Positions 23,851 to 33,668 of a stretch of 39,806 nt of DNA are shown here, piece by piece (position 1 is the first letter of the stretch; each line of letters starts with the position of its first letter). Location: positions 1 to 39,806 of the forward strand of contig JAUIEE010000002.1 in assembly GCA_030428965.1 (NCBI GenBank), written 5' to 3'. The position numbers and the translations under genes are program-made. The notes beneath the pieces were generated by a model that was not told the DNA's origin, did not search any database, and saw only the letters and a program-made list of their open reading frames with translations. The DNA comes from a bacterium. GTDB lineage: Bacteria > Planctomycetota > UBA1135 > GCA-002686595.

Positions 23851-26232
23851 CTAGTCGAACAGCCCGTCCAGCCGCAGGAGCTGAGTCTCTCCGCTGTTGT
23901 CGTCGACTCCGTCGTTGTCGTTGACGATCACGGCCGTGCCGTCGCCCAGGACGGCCAGACCTTCCAGCTTCTCCGGGAAGGGCCCACCCGTCGGAGCGAA
24001 GACGTCGGCCACGATCAGGTCGAGGGCCAGGCTCTTGTCCAGAACCTCGAACACCTCTCCCTGGCTGCGGAAGTCCACGCCGTCCACCGACACGGTGTAG
24101 ATGCGCTTGACCGTCGCGTCGGTTCCGCCCTGGTCGTCGCGCTCGAGCACGGCGAAGGTGTCGGAGCCCAGGTAGGTGAGCTCGGACAGCCCGACCCAGC
24201 CGCCGTTCGGGGAGGTCGGCGCGTCGAGCGGATAGTAGGCGAAGGTCCAGTCTCCGTTCCGGCGGTCGTAGCGACCGATGCGCGCGCGATCCGAGGGATC
24301 TCCGGCGGCTTGCCAGGCGCGCTGGAAGCAGACGTAGACGTAGGGGCCGATCGCGGCCACACCCTCGTAGCCGAAGCGCAGCTGGTTCCGGGTCAGCTCG
24401 ATCGGCGGAAGAACGACTTCCTGGATGCGGCCGCTGGCCGCCACGCGCACGAGCAGGTTCGGCGTCTCGAAGGGGCGATCATCGGGATCGCTGACTCCAT
24501 CGACCAGGTTGCCCGCGCCTTCGGAGGCCACCCAGAAGCCGCCCCGGAACCAGGCCAGGGCTTCGGCGTCCAGGTTGACCGCGCCGTCGGCCTCGACGAT
24601 GTCGGTCGGGTCGAAGTCGTCGGTACCGGGAAGCTGGGCCTTGAGGGACTCGAGGGCGTCCAGGAGAAGGCCTTGGTCGTCCCGCAGTTCTCGCTCCGCC
24701 GTGATGACCGCCGGGTTGCGCCCCAGGTCGACGCGGAAGATGCGGCTGCGACGGTAGAAGCTGTCGTGAACGGTGAAGGCGTTGCGCGTCGTGTTCGGCG
24801 GAGTCGCCAGGGCCGAGAGGGCTCCCCACGGGATGGGGCTCACGTTGCCCGGACGGTTGCGCGAGATCAGCTTGGGGTAGGTGGACTGACCGGTGCGGGC
24901 GTAGAGGACGATCGAGGAGCGGATCTTGTCCTCGCGGCTGTCCTCCTCGCAGGAGACCACGAAGAGGTCGCGCTCGGGGATGGCCAGCAGCCCCTCGGGC
25001 GCTACACCTGTCGGCAACACCTGGCGCAGGACGGGTCGCGTTGCGCCCAAGGGCAAGGGAAGCATCTGGTAGACGGCCACGACGCTGGAGCGCTCGGAAC
25101 CGACGAACAGGAAGCGCTGGTTGCCGTAACGGCCGAACTCGATTCCCTCGGGCTCGTTGCCCTTGTTCTCGGAACGACCCTCGGGGTAGTGACCGATGCG
25201 CGTGACGAGGCGCTCGACCGAATTGCCGGCCTCGAACAGGGGCGCTCCGTTCACGCCGAAGTTCGTGAACCCGCGGCTGCCGCCAAAGAGGTCGCCCTCG
25301 TCCGCGGTGGCGAAGGTCAAAAGCGACGTCCAGGCAACGGCGTCGGGCTCGCGCGGCACGTCCTGGAGGGCATCGACGGGCTCGATCAGGTCGTTCTCGG
25401 CGATGTCGATCCGATCGAGGTCGACGGTCCCGGCCGGGAAGTCGTTCAGGATCTGACCCGTCGAGAGCGCGATCAGGACGATGTGGTTGTTCTCCTGACA
25501 GGTGACGACCGCGACGTTGAGGGCGTTGATGTCGATGAACTCGGGCTCGGGGTCCTCCGGATACAGATGGGGAATCCCGACCAGATCCACCGTGCGGGTG
25601 ATCCAGTTCGCCGGGGCTCCCACCAGGTCCACGATGACCACGAAGCCCGGGGGCGCCTGGGGCGGCTCGCCCTCCCCCAGGTCCTCGTCGCGCTCGTTCT
25701 CGATGGCGACGGCGGCGTAACGGCCGTCGGGACTGATCGCGACGGCATCGGGCTGACCTCCCAGGGCGAGGCTACGCACGACGCCGCGGGTCTGGAGATC
25801 GACGACCAGCAGCTCGCCCGAGGTGTTGACGAAGTCCGCGCTCGTGTTGACGCACACCAGGGCGTAGTCCCCGCGCACTGCGACCGACGTGGGCTCACCG
25901 GGCAGCGGGAGAACGCCGTCCGGCAAGGGGTTGTAGGGATCGGTGATGTCGACGAAGCCGAGCTGCTCGGTTGCGCTGTCCGTGTAGACGAGCAGGTTGC
26001 CGTCCTCGCTCGCGGCGACGATCTCCGCCACGGTTTCCTCGTCGACCGAGGTGTTCAGGAAGACCGGGAAGGTCGCGATGCGCTGGAAGGGACCCCCGAC
26101 CCCGGTTCGGGAGGGGAAGAAGTGCGGGTCGTCCAGCGCGGAGGGATCTTGTAAGGTCTGGAAGCTCAGCTGGGCTCCGAGGGAACCGCCCAAGAGGAGG
26201 GCGGCGAGGCTGAGGCGTGCGGGGGTCTTCAT
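23851..26232 (-). CDS. Secreted esterase-like-activity-of-phytase / choice-of-anchor-I type beta-propeller protein
   Basis: Signal peptide MKTPARLSLAALLLGGSLGAQ; propeller-like 'GDYALVCVNT', 'GQPDAVAISPDGRYAAVAIENERDED'; C-terminal 'LEGLAVLGDGTAVIVNDNDGV'. Confidence 0.82.
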   Translation of the reverse strand: MKTPARLSLAALLLGGSLGAQLSFQTLQDPSALDDPHFFPSRTGVGGPFQRIATFPVFLNTSVDEETVAEIVAASEDGNLLVYTDSATEQLGFVDITDPYNPLPDGVLPLPGEPTSVAVRGDYALVCVNTSADFVNTSGELLVVDLQTRGVVRSLALGGQPDAVAISPDGRYAAVAIENERDEDLGEGEPPQAPPGFVVIVDLVGAPANWITRTVDLVGIPHLYPEDPEPEFIDINALNVAVVTCQENNHIVLIALSTGQILNDFPAGTVDLDRIDIAENDLIEPVDALQDVPREPDAVAWTSLLTFATADEGDLFGGSRGFTNFGVNGAPLFEAGNSVERLVTRIGHYPEGRSENKGNEPEGIEFGRYGNQRFLFVGSERSSVVAVYQMLPLPLGATRPVLRQVLPTGVAPEGLLAIPERDLFVVSCEEDSREDKIRSSIVLYARTGQSTYPKLISRNRPGNVSPIPWGALSALATPPNTTRNAFTVHDSFYRRSRIFRVDLGRNPAVITAERELRDDQGLLLDALESLKAQLPGTDDFDPTDIVEADGAVNLDAEALAWFRGGFWVASEGAGNLVDGVSDPDDRPFETPNLLVRVAASGRIQEVVLPPIELTRNQLRFGYEGVAAIGPYVYVCFQRAWQAAGDPSDRARIGRYDRRNGDWTFAYYPLDAPTSPNGGWVGLSELTYLGSDTFAVLERDDQGGTDATVKRIYTVSVDGVDFRSQGEVFEVLDKSLALDLIVADVFAPTGGPFPEKLEGLAVLGDGTAVIVNDNDGVDDNSGETQLLRLDGLFD

Positions 26233-26522
26233 CCGTTGTTTGTCTGAGGTTGCTTCGAAAGCGCGGCGGAAGGTGCCGTACCGGTGCCCGCGGAGGATAG
26301 GCGTCGCTGTAGGCGTTCGATCAACGCAGCGTGGCCTTTCGATAAAGCCGCACGGTGACGCAGAGGCCCCCCTCTCAGCGATCGGAGGCTCGCTGTCCTC
26401 TTCTAGAACACCGACCAGCGCGAGGAGGGACTCGCCGACCACGAAGGCACCACCCGCCTACCGGCAAGACTGGAACCGGATCACCCGGGGCCAAGCTAGC
26501 CCCGATCAGAAGGGCCAGGCTC

Positions 26523-27701
26523 CTACTCGGCGTGGCTTGGCTGCGTTGCCTCCCAGGCTTCCAAGGTCCGATCGAGCTCTTGCGCGTAGGCCCCGGGCGG
26601 GATCCAGCCGCGCAGGCTGTGCAACCTCTCCCCATCGGCGTCGAAGAGCACGTGACAGGGGACTCCGTCCAGGCCGAGGCGGGGGGCGGTCTGGTCCGGG
26701 TCGAGATCCCGGTTGATCTTGACCAGGGCAAAATTCCGCAAGCGCTCGGTCACGGCTGCGTCTCGGTAGTTCAGCCAGTCGTAGCGCTTGCACCACGGAC
26801 AGCCGTCGCTGCCGAACTCGACGTAGAGAGGCTTCTCGATCCGACGGGCGAAGGCCAGAGCCTCGTCCAGATCCCAGGCGTAGTACCAGGCGGGCGGATC
26901 GAGATCGATGGGCCGGTGCGGGTCGATGCCGTGGGTGGCGAGGAAGGCAGCACGCTCCTGTTCGAAGGCATCCCAGGACCGGAGGCGAATGCGCGCGGCG
27001 CGCTCGGCCAGGAACTCGTGCCGCGGACGGAGCTGAGGGCGCAGCTCGAAGGACAGCTTGTCCTGGTCGGAGGCCACGGGAAAGAGCACCTGCTGCCCCA
27101 CGTACCAGGGTTCGCTCCACAGGTTGCTGGCGAACAGGAGCGAGGCCGGCCTCACGAACTCTTGCTGCCGTTCGTCGAGGACCGCCCACGAGTCGCCCGG
27201 AGAAACCCGGCCGTCGAGGTTCATGTCGAGGAAGTAGAGCCGTAGAGCCTGTCCATCGAGCTCCAGGTCCGCCTCGAAGTGATAGAGCGTCATCACCGTG
27301 ACTCGAAACTGGTCGGCGTGCTCGTAGAGACTCAGCACGACCGGCACGTCCAGGACGGACAGCGGGAGGTAGTGACCGAAACCGTTGGAGCTCTCCTCGT
27401 CGAGGCGCATCAGCTCCCCCTCGCCCTCCTCACCATCGGCATTCGCGTCGACCCACAGGCAGCTCATGCCGGCGAGCCCTTCGACCTCCGGGTCGAGGCC
27501 GGGGACCAGGGTCAGCCGGACCGGCCGGCCTGCGAGGCTCAAATCCAGTCGGAACAGACCTTCCCGCTCGACGAAAGGATCCTGCGGCACCTGGGCACAG
27601 GCCACCTCACGCCAGCTCTCGCCCTCCACCCGTCGCGGTTCAAGAACCAGGGCTTCGTTCCCAGACAGCAGCGCCAGACCGATCCATCCTGAAGTCCACA
27701 T
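26523..27701 (-). CDS. Thioredoxin-fold (DUF255-like) protein with two EF-hand-type Ca-binding loops
   Basis: YVEFGSDGCPWCKRYDWLNYRD; DANADGEEGEGE and DMNLDGRVSPGD match DxNxDGxxxxx[DE]; RBS-like AGAGGAAAA before ATG at 27701. Confidence 0.82.
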   Translation of the reverse strand: MWTSGWIGLALLSGNEALVLEPRRVEGESWREVACAQVPQDPFVEREGLFRLDLSLAGRPVRLTLVPGLDPEVEGLAGMSCLWVDANADGEEGEGELMRLDEESSNGFGHYLPLSVLDVPVVLSLYEHADQFRVTVMTLYHFEADLELDGQALRLYFLDMNLDGRVSPGDSWAVLDERQQEFVRPASLLFASNLWSEPWYVGQQVLFPVASDQDKLSFELRPQLRPRHEFLAERAARIRLRSWDAFEQERAAFLATHGIDPHRPIDLDPPAWYYAWDLDEALAFARRIEKPLYVEFGSDGCPWCKRYDWLNYRDAAVTERLRNFALVKINRDLDPDQTAPRLGLDGVPCHVLFDADGERLHSLRGWIPPGAYAQELDRTLEAWEATQPSHAE

Positions 27702-27748
27702 TCGTTTTCCTCTTTGTTTCGTGCACCTGATGCGGCGGTTCACGGGTC

Positions 27749-30217
27749 TCACAGACGCAGACGAAGGGTCTCTCCCGCTTCGAATTGAACGGGCGTCGTG
27801 CTCTCTCGGCGGGTGGAGGAGTGGATGACGAGCGTGGCTGCATTGCAGGGCACCTCGAGCACGGCCGTGCGTCCCTCCCAGAGCGGAGCCTGCTCCACCG
27901 GCGCTCGGCCCAATCCGTTCGAGCTCCACATGGAGACAGGTTCCCCGACCACGTCCAGGAGCTCGATGAACATGTCGTCTTCCCAGTCCGCAAGCTCCAG
28001 CTGGAAACGGGCCGCCCGAGGCAGCACCCAGGTCTGCGCTCCGGGATCCACGTCGAGCGTGAGGGACGTGAGCAGGGCATCGGGGTGATCGGCGCGCAGC
28101 CAAACGCCCGAGCGCGGAACGTCTTCCAGGACGAAACGGCCGTCCGAGTCGCTTTCACAGGCTCGTCCGTGGGCGTAGACACGCGACTCGCCAGAACCGT
28201 ATCCGGGCCCCTGGACGAGGATCGACGCTCCCGCCAGGGGAAACCCCCGATCGTCGACCAGGCGGCCCTCGACTCGCCTCAGGGCCTGGGCAGCGGGAAA
28301 GGAGACGTCGACCCTCTGACCGGCACGTACGGGCCCCGTCTCGAACCACAGGGCCGTGTCCTCGTCCAGGATGCGCAGGGTGTAGGTGCGGCCGGAAGAA
28401 AGCCCCCCGAGTCGAAAGGAGCCGGACGCAGCGGTGCGGGTGCAGTGGGCGAAGCCTTCGCTGCCTGCCGCCAGGGCTTCGAGCGGGCCGGTATCGCCTG
28501 GCCCGGGGAGCGTGGGGTCCTCCACCCAGACGAGCAGTCCCGACCTCGGCTCTCCTCCGGAGTCCAGCACGTCTCCCTCGATCGCAAGGGCGGCTTGACT
28601 CAACGTGAAGGTTCCCAGTTCGACCTGTTCCCCCGGGCGCGCCGCGCCAGGCTCGAGGGGGAACGGAGTGGGCGCCCTTCCGGGAGCGACCCCCCAGAGT
28701 TCCCGTGGAAGCGGCAAGCATGAGGTCAGCTCGAAGGAGCCGTCCGGCGCGCTCATCGCATGGCTCGACCCCAGGAACACGCTCGCTGCACCGATTCCGT
28801 TTCCCAGCTCATCGAGCACGGTGCCGAGCAGCCGCACCGTTGCCTCGCGGGTCATGCAGAGGCTCGGAGTCACGTCGGACACGGCCCAGGTGCGCGTCCC
28901 CAGATCGTCCCTGTGCAAGGTCAGTCGTAGCTCGGGGACGTCGGGAACGGATTCCAACGCGAAGCGCCCATCGCGATCGCAGCGGGCCGTCCAGTAGCGA
29001 GGGTACTGAAGATGGAACGGACGGGAGAAACGCGCTGCGACCGATTCCTCGAGGGTCACCCACACCTCGACGTCGGCGAGGCCCTGACCCAGCTCGTCCA
29101 CGACTCGCGCCTCGAGGGAACGTGCGGGCGCGAGCCCCAGAAAGGGCGGCTCCCCGTTCTCGGGATCCCAGACGCCCGCCAGCGCGCAGACGTACCCGGG
29201 AGCCTCGGCCTCCAGCATCAGGCGCTGTGCGCCCGTTGGCAGGGAGAAGCGGCCCGCGGCATCGCTTGCGGAATCCCAGGACAATGGAGGTCCGTCGATC
29301 GACTCCAGCGGCTTCCAGGCGACCAGGGGCAGGCGAACACCTTCGTGAACGCGGGCGTGAAGCCTGGCTCCGACGACCGGTTCACCCTCCCAGTCCAGCA
29401 CGATCCCCTTGGGACTCTCCTCCCACACCTCGGCCCTCACGAGCCCGGGGGCAAGGGATTCGCGCTCGGCGAAGGGCACGATGGGTGCAACCGCGCTCTT
29501 CGGTCGCTCCTCGAGTCCGACCGCAAGGCCATCGGAAGATGAAGCACGGCCGTTCGCGTCCAGGAGGTAGCGCGCCCCGACCATCGTGATCCCGAGCGCC
29601 GCCGTTGCGAGCAGTGCCGTTGTTCCCCAGGACCCGAGAAAGGGTGTGGCGTCGGCGGGATCGGAAACCATCTCCTGGGGCGCCTCCCCCACCCCGAGCA
29701 ACAACGCCCCCATCCAACCGCTGCGACCGTCCGGATGGTCGGCGTCCATGCGCTCACGCAGCCGCTGCAAGCCGCGCTGCAGCCGGGTATGTACGGTGCG
29801 TACGGGTAGCTCCAGGGTTTCGGCGATGCGCGCCACGCTGGCTCCCTCGTAGTACCGCAACAGGAGCGGCGTGCGGTAGGCCTCGGGCAGGGCCTGCACG
29901 AAGGAGAGCAGCTTCGACTGCTGGTCGGCGCGCATGGCCAGCTCCTCGGCCGACGGCAAGAGCTCCGATCGCGCTCCCTCGCGCTCGTACCCGAAGCGCC
30001 GAGCGCGCCGTCGCCGGGCCTTGGAGGCGAGATTGCGCAGGGTGCCGACGAGCCAGGGCCGACGGCGTTCCGGCGCGGGCGACTCTCCGCGCAGGGAGGC
30101 CAGGAGGGTCTCCTGGGAGAGGTCCCTGGCCTCTTCGGGATCCTCCACGAGCTTCAACGCCAGCTGTTCGAGCCAGCGCAGCTCTTCGAGGGCGGAGGAT
30201 GTGCGGGGAACGTCCAT
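27749..30217 (-). CDS. ECF sigma factor fused via a TM helix to carboxypeptidase-regulatory-like beta-sandwich domains
   Basis: Sigma2/4: LALKLVEDPEEARDLSQETLLASLRG, RRPWLVGTLRNLASKARRRRARR, LPEAYRTPLLLRYYEGASVARIAETLELPVRTVHTRLQRGLQRLRERMD; TM TALLATAALGITMVGARYLL; repeats such as 'VEGRLVDDRGFPLAGASILVQG...SDSDGRFVLEDVP'. Confidence 0.9.
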   Translation of the reverse strand: MDVPRTSSALEELRWLEQLALKLVEDPEEARDLSQETLLASLRGESPAPERRRPWLVGTLRNLASKARRRRARRFGYEREGARSELLPSAEELAMRADQQSKLLSFVQALPEAYRTPLLLRYYEGASVARIAETLELPVRTVHTRLQRGLQRLRERMDADHPDGRSGWMGALLLGVGEAPQEMVSDPADATPFLGSWGTTALLATAALGITMVGARYLLDANGRASSSDGLAVGLEERPKSAVAPIVPFAERESLAPGLVRAEVWEESPKGIVLDWEGEPVVGARLHARVHEGVRLPLVAWKPLESIDGPPLSWDSASDAAGRFSLPTGAQRLMLEAEAPGYVCALAGVWDPENGEPPFLGLAPARSLEARVVDELGQGLADVEVWVTLEESVAARFSRPFHLQYPRYWTARCDRDGRFALESVPDVPELRLTLHRDDLGTRTWAVSDVTPSLCMTREATVRLLGTVLDELGNGIGAASVFLGSSHAMSAPDGSFELTSCLPLPRELWGVAPGRAPTPFPLEPGAARPGEQVELGTFTLSQAALAIEGDVLDSGGEPRSGLLVWVEDPTLPGPGDTGPLEALAAGSEGFAHCTRTAASGSFRLGGLSSGRTYTLRILDEDTALWFETGPVRAGQRVDVSFPAAQALRRVEGRLVDDRGFPLAGASILVQGPGYGSGESRVYAHGRACESDSDGRFVLEDVPRSGVWLRADHPDALLTSLTLDVDPGAQTWVLPRAARFQLELADWEDDMFIELLDVVGEPVSMWSSNGLGRAPVEQAPLWEGRTAVLEVPCNAATLVIHSSTRRESTTPVQFEAGETLRLRL

Positions 30218-30250
30218 TTCCCCATCGTCCCCGCGCCCCGGACCTGTGCG

Positions 30251-31519
30251 TCAGGACTCCGGAGTTTTTCTCGTGCTCGCCTCCCGGGCCACCCTCCAGG
30301 CCACGAGACCTGCATGCACCTCTTCCATGCTGGAGCAGCCCGTCAGGGCCAGGCTCTGCCGGACACCCTGGTCGAGGAAGTCGAGCGCCCACTCGACGCC
30401 CCGCTCACCGGCTGCGGCGAGCGCGTAGAAATGGGCACGCCCCACCATGCACGCCGTCGCCCCCAGGGCGACCGCCTTGACGATGTCGCTGCCGCGGCGA
30501 ATCCCGCCGTCGCAGTACACCTCCAGGGCACCTTCCACCGCCTCGGCGACCGGGGCCACGAGATCGATCGGGGCCGGGGACGTGTCCAGCTGACGACCGC
30601 CGTGGTTGGAGAGGGCGATGGCGTCCAGCCCCACCTCCCGGGCCTGCCGGGCATCGGCCACGCACTGGATGCCCTTGAGCACGATCGGACCTTCCCAGTG
30701 CTCGCGGAACCAGTCGATGTCCTTCCACGACAGAGCGCGCGTGAACTGCCGCTCCATGTGTTCGTGCAGCGAGACGACGTCGCTGCCGTCCTCGCTGTTC
30801 TTGCCCACGACGTTGGCGAACACGATCGGCTCCGAGCGCAGGAAGGCCCAGGTCCAGGCCGGATGCAGCAGTCCGTCGACCAGCGTGCCCAGACCGGCCT
30901 TCGGGGGGAGAGTGAAGCCGCGTCGCACGTCGCGCTCCCGCCGGCCCAGCACCGCGGTGTCCACCGTGATCACGATCGTGTCGTAGCCCGCGTCCCGCGC
31001 GCGCTCCAGGAGCTCGGCCACCAGGCCTCGGTCCTTCCAGACATAGACCTGGAACCACAGGGGCGCGTCCCGGCCGGTGCTCTTGCTGGCCGCCGCGACC
31101 TCCTCGATCGAGCGAGTTCCCATGGTCGAGAGCGTGTAGGGCAAGCCGGCGCGCGCCGCGGCCCGCGCCACGGCCAGCTCCCCTTGGGGATCGGCGATGC
31201 GCGCAAAGCCGGTCGGGGCCAGGATCAAAGGCAACGGCTGCTGCTTGCCCAGGACCGTGACCTGCGGATCGATGCCCGAAACGTCCCGCAGGACCCGGGG
31301 GCGAAACTCGAGCTCGGAGAAACGAGCCACGTTGCGCTCCAGGCTGAGCTCGTCCTCCGCGCCCCCGTCGATGTAGTCGAAGATGCCCCGGGGCAATCGC
31401 TTGCGTGCCAGTCGCCGCAGGTCTTCCAGGTTGGCGACGCGAGCCAGCCGCCGCTCGACGGCGTCGAGCTCGACTCCGCGAAAACGCAGGACGGATCGCA
31501 GGGTCTTCAGCCAGGCCAT
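30251..31519 (-). CDS. FMN-dependent alpha-hydroxy-acid oxidizing protein (L-lactate dehydrogenase/glycolate oxidase family)
   Basis: FDYIDGGAEDELSLERN, LPLILAPTGFARI, LSTMGTRSIEEVA, ALSNHGGRQLDTSPAPID, DGGIRRGSDIVKAVALGA. Confidence 0.95.
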   Translation of the reverse strand: MAWLKTLRSVLRFRGVELDAVERRLARVANLEDLRRLARKRLPRGIFDYIDGGAEDELSLERNVARFSELEFRPRVLRDVSGIDPQVTVLGKQQPLPLILAPTGFARIADPQGELAVARAAARAGLPYTLSTMGTRSIEEVAAASKSTGRDAPLWFQVYVWKDRGLVAELLERARDAGYDTIVITVDTAVLGRRERDVRRGFTLPPKAGLGTLVDGLLHPAWTWAFLRSEPIVFANVVGKNSEDGSDVVSLHEHMERQFTRALSWKDIDWFREHWEGPIVLKGIQCVADARQAREVGLDAIALSNHGGRQLDTSPAPIDLVAPVAEAVEGALEVYCDGGIRRGSDIVKAVALGATACMVGRAHFYALAAAGERGVEWALDFLDQGVRQSLALTGCSSMEEVHAGLVAWRVAREASTRKTPES

Positions 31520-31556
31520 GGGGATCAGGTGAGCGAGGCGATCGGTCGGACGCCCT

Positions 31557-32003
31557 TCAAACTCCGAACTGACGCAGATGATGGTCCACGTGTTTCCACA
31601 TCAGACGGTCCCACTCTTCCGGGGTGAGCGGACCGAAGAAAGGATGCGGCTCCCGGGTCCGGGGCCCGACCTCCCCGAAGCGCCGAACGAGCTCGATCAA
31701 GGCGGCCTGTTCTTGTTCCAGGTCCAACACCTGCGCCACCCGGAACTTTGGATCCGTGGGCGCGTTACGGTGGAACGGACCCTCGCCGTCCACGAACTTC
31801 TTCTTGGCCAACCCTCCGAACAGACGCCCGATCAAGCGGCGCTTCATCTCCATCTCTCCCGCGGCCACCCGGAACGGAAGCTGACAGTGCCTCAGCATCT
31901 GGGCCACGTCCATCTTGCCCCACTGGCGTGGACTAGCCTCCGAGAGGGACTCGATGCGCTGCACGACGCGCGCGTTGGCTTCCGTTTCTCGCAAGGTGCT
32001 CAT
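31557..32003 (-). CDS. DUF1569 (DinB-like) domain protein
   Basis: WGKMDVAQMLRHCQLPF..., HPFFGPLTPEEWDRLMWKHVDHHLRQFG. Confidence 0.88.
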   Translation of the reverse strand: MSTLRETEANARVVQRIESLSEASPRQWGKMDVAQMLRHCQLPFRVAAGEMEMKRRLIGRLFGGLAKKKFVDGEGPFHRNAPTDPKFRVAQVLDLEQEQAALIELVRRFGEVGPRTREPHPFFGPLTPEEWDRLMWKHVDHHLRQFGV

Positions 32004-32045
32004 GGGAAGTTTCAGGGACCGACCCAGCCCTGGGCCACGGGCCCA

Positions 32046-32564
32046 TCAGCGCTGGCGCTTCAGCGTGATCACCATCTCGTGATCGACCTCACCTCGGCGC
32101 AGGGCCTTCCAGTGCTGCTCGATGTGATCCTCGTCGATGTAGCGCAGGGTCATCTTGCCCATGAAGACCTCGTCGATCGACTTGAGGTCGTTGACGTGAT
32201 CGAAGCGGAAGGCGACCTCACCGTTTTCGAGGGCATGGGCGCGCATCCTGGGCTGATTGCCGCCGGCGCAATAGTGGGTCATGACCAGGCTGTTCCCGTC
32301 GAGGGAATACATGTTGGTCATCTCGTGGTCGGTACCCGCCATCATCCGCTCCCGAACCACGGTCCCGGCCGAGGTGACCTCGAAGGTGGTCGTCACAGGC
32401 TCCTCGGTCGGACCGGTCGAGTCCCAGCTGCCCTCGAGGGCGGTCAGGTCTTCGAACAGGAGCGCGCGCAGGCCGGGGTCGGCCGCGACGACGGGCACGC
32501 CACCGCTCAAGGTCTGGCAGCTGGCGAGGGAAAGGGCGAGCAACGGGGCGACGAAGGTGCGCAT
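32046..32564 (-). CDS. Hypothetical lipoprotein (lipocalin-like/DUF1579-like)
   Basis: MRTFVAPLLALSLASC lipobox; LEGSWDSTG...TTTFEVTSAGTVVRERMMAGTDHEMTNMYSLDGNSLVMTHYC. Confidence 0.75.
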   Translation of the reverse strand: MRTFVAPLLALSLASCQTLSGGVPVVAADPGLRALLFEDLTALEGSWDSTGPTEEPVTTTFEVTSAGTVVRERMMAGTDHEMTNMYSLDGNSLVMTHYCAGGNQPRMRAHALENGEVAFRFDHVNDLKSIDEVFMGKMTLRYIDEDHIEQHWKALRRGEVDHEMVITLKRQR

Positions 32565-32673
32565 GGAACTCTCCTGGGCAGGGTCTCCGAACAGGTTGGG
32601 ATCGAGCCTAGCGCGAAGCTCCCGTTCCGTCACAGACCCGCGCATGGAAACGCGGCAGGCCTGCCGGACCTCC

Positions 32674-33585
32674 CTAGCCCTGGGCCCGGGTCCCCGGAGG
32701 CGCGAGCTCGTCCCGGAGCCACGAGCGAAAGGCGGCCAGGGCGGGCAGGCTCAGGTTGGCCTCGGGGTAGGCGAGGTAGTAGCCCTGCTGACCGGGCATG
32801 CGTCGGTCGGGGAACGGACTCTCCAGCTTGCCCTGGTTCAGCTCTTCCTCGATGAGGAAGGTCGGCAGGAGAGCCACGCCCAGTCCGGCCAGGGCGGCCT
32901 GGATGACCATGAGGTGGTGCTCGAAGAGAGGGCCGCGCAGGCTCTGCCCCTCGATGTCGAAGCTGCGAAACCAGCTCGACCAGGCGCTGCGGCGACTCTC
33001 CATCTGAAGCAGCGGCCAGCGCAGCAGGTCCTCGGGGCTCTCGATCTGGCGCGCCACCTCCGGAATGCACACGACCAGCACCTCCTCACGCATCAACTCG
33101 TCCAGCCGAGCCCCGGGCCAGTGGGGCCGTCCGTGGTGGATGGCCGCATCGAAACCGTGCACGTCGAAGTCGAAGCTGCCCACACGGGTCGTGAGGTGCA
33201 CGCGCACGTCGGGATGGGCCGCATAGAACGTGGGGATGCGGGGGATGAGCCAGCGCGTGCCGAAGGTGGGCAGGATGGCCAGGTTCAGGTCGCTGCCCAC
33301 GCCCCCGGAGGCCTGGACCTCGAGGGTCAGGGCCGAGAGGCGATCCAGGAGGACCTGGAGCTTGCCCCCGAAGGAGCGGGCCACGGGGGTCGGGCGCAGG
33401 CGGGTCCCCCCCTCCCGCAGGAACAGCTCGACCCCCAGCTGGCGCTCCAGCAGGGCCACCTGGCGACTGACGGCCCCCTGGGTGCGACCCAGCTCCTCCG
33501 CCGCTCGGGTGAAGCTGCCGTAGCGCAGGCTGGCCTCGAAGGCGTGGAAGGCGGTCAGGGAGGGCATCTCGGCGCGCATAACCAT
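32674..33585 (-). CDS. LysR family transcriptional regulator (GcvA-like)
   Basis: LTAFHAFEASLRYGSFTRAAEELGRTQGAVSRQVALLERQLGVELFLREG; substrate-binding domain follows. Start 33585 or 33579. Confidence 0.93.
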   Translation of the reverse strand: MVMRAEMPSLTAFHAFEASLRYGSFTRAAEELGRTQGAVSRQVALLERQLGVELFLREGGTRLRPTPVARSFGGKLQVLLDRLSALTLEVQASGGVGSDLNLAILPTFGTRWLIPRIPTFYAAHPDVRVHLTTRVGSFDFDVHGFDAAIHHGRPHWPGARLDELMREEVLVVCIPEVARQIESPEDLLRWPLLQMESRRSAWSSWFRSFDIEGQSLRGPLFEHHLMVIQAALAGLGVALLPTFLIEEELNQGKLESPFPDRRMPGQQGYYLAYPEANLSLPALAAFRSWLRDELAPPGTRAQG

Positions 33586-33600
33586 GAGAATAACTCATGG
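33582..33600. promoter_or_regulatory. 19-bp perfect inverted repeat CCATGAG-AATAA-CTCATGG in the divergent LysR/DUF1338 control region
   Basis: 7-nt arms with 5-nt spacer; overlaps the first possible LysR ATG. Confidence 0.45.
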
Positions 33601-33668
33601 CGCCTATCACAAGAACACGCATACCCACATGGATAGGGCTGGTCGATACTCCGCGCAGGAGAAAACTC

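Noticed and set aside
24310-26154. 614-aa plus-strand ORF
   Set aside because: Antisense to the phytase-esterase-like gene.
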